Position numbers and translations under genes: made by a program. A DNA stretch of 9,767 nucleotides from an uncultured Methylococcaceae bacterium (GTDB lineage Bacteria; Pseudomonadota; Gammaproteobacteria; Methylococcales; Methylomonadaceae): positions 1 through 9,767 of the forward strand of contig CAIMDR010000371.1 of NCBI GenBank assembly GCA_903839795.1, in the 5' to 3' direction. The notes below the pieces were generated by a model. That model was given only the letters and a program-made list of their open reading frames with translations. It did not search any database and was not told the DNA's origin. Below, in pieces: positions 6,214-9,767 of the stretch (positions are counted from its first letter, which is position 1; each line of letters starts with the position of its first letter).

Positions 6214-7218
6214 TCATCCTTCCTGATGATAAGCGACAATCCGCTCAACTTCGTTTTTTGACCCCAAAACCAGCGGCACGCGCTGATGAATACCGGTTGG
6301 TTTAATATCAAGAATACGCTCACGACCTGTAGAACAAGCGCCACCCGCCTGCTCAATAATAAACGCCATCGGATTGGCTTCGTACATAAGGCGTAATCTG
6401 CCAGGCTTTGATGGATCGCGTAAATCAAATGGATATAAAAACACACCACCCCGCGTAAGGATTCGATAAACCTCCGCAACCAACGAAGCACTCCAACGCA
6501 TATTAAAGTTTTTACCGCGCGGCCCTTCTGTTCCTTGCACACACTCATCAATATAACGCTGCACAGGCGGCTCCCAAAAGCGCTGATTTGACATATTAAT
6601 GGCAAACTCGCTGGTCTCTTCAGGAATCTTCATGTCGGGATGGGTCAAAATAAACTCACCGATATCCTGATCAAGCGTAAAACCGTTAACACCATGTCCG
6701 GTTGTTAAAACCATCATGGTTGACGGCCCATAAAGCACAAAACCGGCACAAACCTGCTCCGCACCCTGACGCAAAAAATCCTCAACAGCTGGCTCTACAC
6801 CTTCACGGCAACGTAAAATAGAAAAAATAGTCCCCACCGCCAGATTAACATCAATATTTGAAGACCCATCCAAAGGATCAAATAACGCCAAATATTTACC
6901 CTTGGGGTACTGCGCCGGAATAGCAATAATATCGTCTACTTCTTCTGACGCCATACCCGCCAGATGTCCCGTCCAGTTAAGTGCATTAACCATAATGTCA
7001 TTAGTGATGATATCCAGTTTTTTTTGCACCTCACCCTGTATATTCTCAGACTCCGCACTGCCCAATACACCGACAAGATTGCCCCGATTAACCAAGTGCG
7101 ATATTTCTTTACAAGCGGTCACAATATTATTCAGTAATAGCGTAAACGTACCTGATGCCTCCGGCAAACCTCGCTGTTGCTCAATAATGAACTGGGTCAA
7201 GGACACTTTATTAGTCAT
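6214..7218 (-). CDS. fbp: Fructose-1,6-bisphosphatase class I
   Basis: Hydrolyses fructose-1,6-bisphosphate to fructose-6-phosphate in gluconeogenesis and, in autotrophs or methylotrophs, in C1-assimilation cycles. The 334-residue protein (E. coli 332) begins [17 protein letters not shown]. Visible signatures: [15 protein letters not shown], the acidic SEEVDDII, the metal- and phosphate-binding [17 protein letters not shown] near residues 114-130, substrate-binding [19 protein letters not shown] and [22 protein letters not shown], and C-terminal [20 protein letters not shown] prefer ATG at 7218, which has GAG 9 bases upstream and matches the family N-terminus. ATG at 7245 is in frame, would add nine residues and has no ribosome site. 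It is convergent with the lipoprotein gene. Regulation is not evident. Confidence 0.95.
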   Translation of the reverse strand: MTNKVSLTQFIIEQQRGLPEASGTFTLLLNNIVTACKEISHLVNRGNLVGVLGSAESENIQGEVQKKLDIITNDIMVNALNWTGHLAGMASEEVDDIIAIPAQYPKGKYLALFDPLDGSSNIDVNLAVGTIFSILRCREGVEPAVEDFLRQGAEQVCAGFVLYGPSTMMVLTTGHGVNGFTLDQDIGEFILTHPDMKIPEETSEFAINMSNQRFWEPPVQRYIDECVQGTEGPRGKNFNMRWSASLVAEVYRILTRGGVFLYPFDLRDPSKPGRLRLMYEANPMAFIIEQAGGACSTGRERILDIKPTGIHQRVPLVLGSKNEVERIVAYHQEG

Positions 7219-7264
7219 TCTTAATATCTCGGTTGGTGGGTTCATGCCAATAAATTTTTTTTAT

Positions 7265-7295
7265 GCAGCGAGTGATTTATTTAAAAAATCGCTCC
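7265..7295 (-). repeat. REP-like hairpin with GGAG head (degenerate)
   Basis: Read on the minus strand, GGAG is followed at once by an A/T-rich stem: GATTT (7274-7278 on plus) pairs with AAATC (7286-7290), and flanking AGC/GCT can extend it across a 4-base bulge. It lies just upstream of fbp. It is the weakest of four GGAG-headed hairpins in this window. Confidence 0.35.
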
Positions 7296-7338
7296 TAAGC
7301 CACTGCCATTAAGTTAGGCGCAAGTTGTTTAAAAAACG

Positions 7339-7391
7339 GGAGTGCAATCGCTTCAGCTATTGCCTTAAAACCGCTAAAGCGGTTTTACTCC
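7339..7391. repeat. Paired-hairpin element bounded by GGAGT/ACTCC (REPIN-like)
   Basis: Closing arms GGAGT (7339-7343) and ACTCC (7387-7391) enclose two adjacent hairpins. The first is GCAATCGCT (7344-7352) with AGCTATTGC (7355-7363), nine pairs with one mismatch. The second is AAAACCGCT (7367-7375) with AGCGGTTTT (7378-7386), nine perfect pairs. Together they fold into a three-way junction. An outer pair AGTTAG/CTAACT (7312-7317, 7394-7399) extends the symmetry. A GGAG or GTAG tetranucleotide before a hairpin is the known hallmark of REP sequences moved by RAYT transposases, and two in opposite orientation form a REPIN. The second hairpin may also end transcription from the upstream SemiSWEET gene. 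Confidence 0.65.
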
Positions 7392-7508
7392 ATCTAACTG
7401 CTTAACTTAACGACATTGCCTCCTAACCCCTCTTTTTCAAAGAGTGACACAAAATAATTATCGTTTTTTTAATGAGGCGGTTGGGTTTAACAGGCTATTG
7501 ACTATCAA

Positions 7509-7781
7509 CTAACCGTTTTTAAACAGTACATTATAAATCTTAAAAAACAGAATCGATGCGGCCAATACCAAAGTAATTGAATTGGCAAAAATAATCGCTT
7601 TATCGGAGATATAAACGCCATAAATAAGCCAAAAAAACACGCCCGCTGTAAACAGACTGTACATGCTCAATGAAAGAGATTCAGTGTCTTTGGTTTTTAT
7701 CGTTAAAATGGCCTGAGGTAAAAAAGAGGCTGTCGTTAAACTAGCGGCCACATAGCCGATTATTTCTGGCGTGATTATCAT
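7509..7781 (-). CDS. SemiSWEET family sugar transporter
   Basis: A small membrane protein with one triple-helix bundle (MtN3/PQ-loop fold) that dimerises to form a sugar uniporter. From ATG at 7781 it has 90 residues, the usual SemiSWEET length. Three hydrophobic helices are visible: IIGYVAASLTTASFLPQAI, with the PQ motif near residues 22-23; SMYSLFTAGVFFWLIYGVYI; and IIFANSITLVLAASILFFKIYN. The TKDTESLSL loop after helix 1 and the FWLIYG and AN in helices 2 and 3 are family features. A GTG at 7817 is in frame and would add 12 residues, but neither start has a clear ribosome site. It has a good promoter of its own and lies upstream of fbp in the same direction, with a hairpin element between. 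Confidence 0.88.
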   Translation of the reverse strand: MIITPEIIGYVAASLTTASFLPQAILTIKTKDTESLSLSMYSLFTAGVFFWLIYGVYISDKAIIFANSITLVLAASILFFKIYNVLFKNG

Positions 7782-7846
7782 AAATCTTGTTTTGGATTTG
7801 GGTATACCCAGCGCCACAAAAGCAACGGTGGTACTATTAAAAGATC

Positions 7847-7875
7847 AGTCTATTAGCTCCCTATAAACATGTCAA
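7847..7875 (-). promoter_or_regulatory. Promoter of the SemiSWEET gene
   Basis: Read on the minus strand, a consensus TTGACA -35 box (7870-7875) is followed after exactly 17 bases by TAGACT (7847-7852), four of six matches to TATAAT. Transcription would start near 7840, about 59 bases before the ATG at 7781. Confidence 0.6.
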
Positions 7876-8133
7876 CACCAAGAAATATCAAATAACGGGT
7901 AAACTCCAACATTTTACAATTCTTAATCATCACACAAAACAACCTAAAGTCATTATTTTATGTTGCCGATAAAAAGGCGGCCTTTCAATCAAGCCAATCA
8001 CCAACATGCCCACGCCTTGGAACGCTAATGTAATTTCGCAAGACCACCGTATTTTCTACAATTTTCACAAGATCCACAATAAATTGAAAGACAAGTCGCT
8101 TACCAATCACTCATATTGGTAACGGCTTAGACT
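7876..8133. other. Non-coding stretch between the SemiSWEET and NlpE-like genes
   Basis: I see no supported gene here. It contains a perfect 13-base palindrome AAAGGC-G-GCCTTT (7973-7985). It also contains a hairpin with stem TTACCAAT/ATTGGTAA (8100-8107, 8115-8122) inside outer arms CAAGTC/GACTTG (8092-8097, 8130-8135). The rest is unremarkable A/T-rich sequence. Confidence 0.5.
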
Positions 8134-8170
8134 TGCGGCGCTTAAATAAAGCGCCATTAAGCCGCACTCC
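8134..8170 (-). repeat. GGAG-headed REP-like hairpin / terminator after the NlpE-like gene
   Basis: On the plus strand GGCGCTT (8137-8143) pairs perfectly with AAGCGCC (8149-8155), and an alternative longer pairing joins TGCGGC (8134-8139) to GCCGCA (8161-8166). The element ends in ACTCC (8166-8170), so on the minus strand it begins GGAGTGC, the same seven bases that begin the element at 7339. It lies 7 bases beyond the stop of the NlpE-like gene and may terminate it. Confidence 0.5.
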
Positions 8171-8176
8171 TTTATC

Positions 8177-8710
8177 TTAGTGCATGTGTATCTCACGCGC
8201 CTTTACCATATCACTCCTACGCAAAAAATAGCTATCGTCCTTATCACCCTTCATCTGAGTTCCATCCGTGTTAAGCAGAACCAGTGTTCCTTCATCTTTA
8301 ATAAGATATTGCCGGGTGTTTGAATCGTTACGCGGCGTTAAAACAACAGTATGAGTTTCTTCATTCCAACTGTATTTTCCTTTCTCATAATACTCCCTTG
8401 AGGATTCTTTGGCGGGCTGAGTGACCAGCAAATAATTGTTATTTTGTTTTAAAGACAGCGTTGATTTAATCCCGTTACAATCATTGCAAGGGAGATAACC
8501 ATAAAAAATACCATGAAAGTCCAGACTTTTATCAATAGGTTGCAAATGGACGGCGTGATCTGCATTTTGCTGATGACTCTTTATACGCGCTCTGACAAAA
8601 TTATCTTGCGCTGTTAAGTCTGTTGCTGCCATTGCATAATTAGCAGAAAACAGAATACTAAAAGCAATCAACGTCAGATTTTGTTTTAATTGTTTTTTTA
8701 ATGCGTACAT
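8177..8710 (-). CDS. NlpE-like N-terminal domain protein, periplasmic, no lipobox
   Basis: A 177-residue exported protein. The signal peptide has KKQLK, a hydrophobic core (LTLIAFSILFSA) and a predicted cleavage AMA|AT near residue 28. After a linker, the NlpE N-terminal domain begins with FHGIFYGYLPCNDCNGIKSTLSL (residues 65-87), whose CxxC at C75/C78 is the family hallmark, followed by GKYSWNEETHTVVL and YLIKDEGTLVLLNTDG. E. coli NlpE is an outer-membrane lipoprotein that senses surface contact and copper stress and signals to Cpx. This protein lacks a lipobox cysteine and the second NlpE domain, so it is probably soluble in the periplasm. It ends in HMH, with potential copper ligands. AGAGG lies 7 bases before ATG. 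It has its own, apparently regulated promoter (8757-8805). Confidence 0.85.
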   Translation of the reverse strand: MYALKKQLKQNLTLIAFSILFSANYAMAATDLTAQDNFVRARIKSHQQNADHAVHLQPIDKSLDFHGIFYGYLPCNDCNGIKSTLSLKQNNNYLLVTQPAKESSREYYEKGKYSWNEETHTVVLTPRNDSNTRQYLIKDEGTLVLLNTDGTQMKGDKDDSYFLRRSDMVKAREIHMH

Positions 8711-8734
8711 ATAAATTCCTCTTTTGATGATTCG

Positions 8735-8744
8735 AACGGCCGTT
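8735..8744. promoter_or_regulatory. Palindrome AACGGCCGTT in the nlpE-like leader
   Basis: A perfect 10-base palindrome lies about 6-16 bases downstream of the predicted start point of the NlpE-like transcript and 25 bases before its ATG. It could be an operator half-pair or a leader hairpin. The evidence is positional only. Confidence 0.3.
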
Positions 8745-8756
8745 TGGTAACTGGCT

Positions 8757-8784
8757 AATATAACTGGAATATGACTGAGGTCAA
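8757..8784 (-). promoter_or_regulatory. Sigma-70 promoter of the NlpE-like gene
   Basis: On the minus strand, TTGACC (8779-8784) and TATATT (8757-8762), each five of six matches to consensus, are 16 bases apart. The start point would be near 8750, giving a leader of about 40 bases. Confidence 0.7.
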
Positions 8785-8805
8785 ATAATATAACGCGAAT
8801 ATAAC
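8757..8805 (-). promoter_or_regulatory. Array of GTTATATT repeats with 11-bp phasing (response-regulator-type box)
   Basis: Read on the minus strand, GTTATATT is found at 8798-8805, 8787-8794 and 8757-8764, and a variant GTCATATT at 8768-8775. Within each pair the copies are 11 bases apart, one helical turn. The first pair sits directly upstream of the -35 box, the second covers the spacer and -10 box. Direct repeats of about 11 bases beside the -35 are the usual target of OmpR/PhoB-type response regulators. Confidence 0.55.
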
Positions 8806-9187
8806 CCGACTAAGAGTGCGGTTTATATGCATTAACGTCGAACTATATAACTAGCGAGATTACAGCAGGATGGCATTAAAGTTTACCCACTAAATCCTAA
8901 AACTTCTTTTTCCAATTGTTCAGAAACTGGCAGTAGACTGGAAACGTATTAAATCAGATCAGAAAAACAAGGTTTCTTGTCTGCTCCAGAACCTGGCAAA
9001 CCTGCATTAACGTAATACAAACAAACAAAAGCATAAGGTCTTGCTTACTTTGCTACGGAGCGCCTATAACTTGCAACAGATTAAACCAAGGTTGTAGGGG
9101 ATCGTGTGTAATCTACATCAGGAGATGGGTTCATTGCTGTCAAGCAGGGGATGTCTGCCGGGGATAATAATTCAAATACGTCCCTAT

Positions 9188-9220
9188 AGCCTGGATTCCG
9201 GTAGTCCATGCGGGAATGGC
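9188..9220. repeat. Degenerate CTGGATTCCGG...CGGGAATGGCG palindromic repeat
   Basis: ATTCCGG and CGGGAAT form imperfect arms around TAGTCCATG. CTGGATTCCGG...CCATGC...GGAATG sequences are a familiar dispersed repeat between proteobacterial genes. This copy is diverged. Confidence 0.45.
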
Positions 9221-9270
9221 GGGCTTTGTGACATTTGTGTATAACGACAAGAGCTCAACTTGGGAACCGC

Positions 9271-9362
9271 GTCATTCCGAGATTGCCTAAATCTCAGAGC
9301 GCAGGGTATGTTTATAAGTTATCATCCGTGACTCCTGAATCTCGGCAATCTACCGTGATGAC
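9271..9362. repeat. GTCAT...ATGAC inverted repeat with internal hairpin
   Basis: The ends GTCAT (9271-9275) and ATGAC (9358-9362) and the inner pairs AGATTGCC (9280-9287) and GGCAATCT (9344-9351) are inverted copies, a 92-base element. The left half also folds alone: GAGATT (9279-9284) with AATCTC (9290-9295) and a 5-base loop. It resembles a small non-autonomous palindromic repeat. Confidence 0.5.
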
Positions 9363-9424
9363 AAAGCTTTTCTTAACGTAATGGCAGTGCGCCAAATGCT
9401 TATATAAAATAGGCTGCCAATTTA

Positions 9425-9570
9425 AAGCGGGACAGCTAAATAAAACCGGCCTATTGATTCCGGGAGCACTGAGCCTCAGCTCGGCGTAGTCACACATAGT
9501 CAGTAATCGGTTTGACTATCCCGTGCCGAGCTGGGGCTCGGCGTTCCCGGAAAGTTATTTGTCCCGGCTT
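9425..9570. repeat. 146-bp long imperfect palindrome (MITE-like or structured RNA)
   Basis: The core arms, 9458-9485 and 9525-9552, align over 28 bases: 24 Watson-Crick pairs, 3 G-T positions and 1 mismatch. Outer arms add AAGC/GCTT (9425-9428, 9567-9570), GGGAC/GTCCC (9429-9433, 9561-9565) and AAATAA/TTATTT (9438-9443, 9555-9560). Inside the loop TAGTCA occurs twice (9487-9492, 9497-9502) and can pair with TGACTA (9513-9518). The core is much more GC-rich than its surroundings. It stands about 100 bases before the Rpn-type gene. No gene function is visible inside. Confidence 0.7.
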
Positions 9571-9669
9571 AAGTTGATAACCATAAAATACACTGAAAGG
9601 CATCAAACCAACGCCATTTATTTAAAAATAATGCAACGTTTATAATGACTTAAGGTTTATAATCTGACC

Positions 9670-9767
9670 ATGAGCAAAATACACGACAGTAGTTACAAGT
9701 TTTTATTTTCAAATCCGGAGTTGGTTCGAGACTTAATCATGGGTTTTATACCGGATGATTGGTTGCA
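9670..9767 (+). CDS. Rpn/YhgA-type recombination-promoting nuclease (putative transposase), 5' end only
   Basis: The first 32 codons of a gene that runs off the right edge: MSKIHDSSYKFLFSNPELVRDLIMGF, then PDDWL. The opening HDSSYKxLFSNPELVRDLI is the typical N-terminus of the Rpn/YhgA-like family, PD-(D/E)XK nucleases linked to RecA-independent recombination and often called transposases. Only the N-terminal helix region is present, so the catalytic residues cannot be checked. No strong ribosome site precedes ATG (AAGG lies 14 bases upstream). Two TATAAT boxes (9641-9646 and 9658-9663) lie just ahead but lack good -35 partners. Whether the gene is intact cannot be told. Confidence 0.75.
   Translation, partial: MSKIHDSSYKFLFSNPELVRDLIMGFIPDDWL

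Larger units (their letters stand above)
8806..9424. other. Non-coding, repeat-derived DNA
   Basis: No gene with a start, ribosome site and convincing protein is present. Contents: an 11-base direct repeat TGCATTAACGT (8828-8838 and 9003-9013), a short ACAAG-GTTT-CTTGT hairpin near 8968-8982, and two degenerate intergenic repeats at 9188-9220 and 9271-9362. The base composition near 9100-9240 is more GC-rich than the flanks, which suggests patchwork insertion or decay of older sequence. Confidence 0.5.

Noticed and set aside
6902..7312. 136-codon plus-strand frame, and a similar minus-strand frame at 6195-6605
   Set aside because: Both are shadows of fbp, which is identified by its catalytic motifs.
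9125..9242. Short plus-strand frame of about 39 codons with a CDIC motif
   Set aside because: GGAG lies too close to the ATG, the composition is odd, and it overlaps a degenerate intergenic repeat. It looks fortuitous.
9312..9497. 61-codon open frame on the minus strand
   Set aside because: It runs through the 9271-9362 repeat and the left arm of the 146-bp palindrome, has no ribosome site, and its protein looks like translated repeat sequence.

Overview
This window looks like chromosome from a gammaproteobacterium with moderately AT-rich DNA. The divergent tsaD // rpsU-yqeY-dnaG arrangement (the head of the macromolecular synthesis operon) is typical of that class. The mix of genes and the repeat-rich intergenic DNA would suit a methanotroph-like lineage (Methylococcales), but that finer placement is an inference and nothing here proves it.

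Left part (1-2503): on the minus strand, rpsU, yqeY and dnaG (which runs off the left edge) form a tight operon read from a good sigma-70 promoter. tsaD is read the other way. Together they cover translation initiation, an amidotransferase-like accessory protein, replication priming and the t6A tRNA modification.

Middle (2504-4876): plsY (phospholipid synthesis) is divergent from folB-folK, two consecutive steps of folate synthesis. Downstream and convergent is a short-chain reductase with pteridine-reductase features. A perfect hairpin lies between folK and the reductase, so the three make a small pterin neighbourhood.

Right-middle (4877-7817): a DUF502 membrane protein is followed by a tiny coiled-coil lipoprotein. 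They converge on fbp (class I fructose-1,6-bisphosphatase), which lies downstream of a SemiSWEET-type sugar transporter gene on the same strand. The gaps hold several palindromes, including a paired-hairpin element bounded by GGAG/CTCC that resembles REP/REPIN elements.

Right end (7818-9767): an NlpE-like periplasmic protein is read from a promoter embedded in helically phased GTTATATT repeats, as expected for a response regulator. About 0.9 kb of apparently non-coding DNA follows, with degenerate intergenic repeats and a 146-bp long hairpin element. The window ends in the first 32 codons of an Rpn/YhgA-type nuclease-transposase gene. The housekeeping genes are ordinary. The interest lies in the intergenic elements and in the nlpE promoter.
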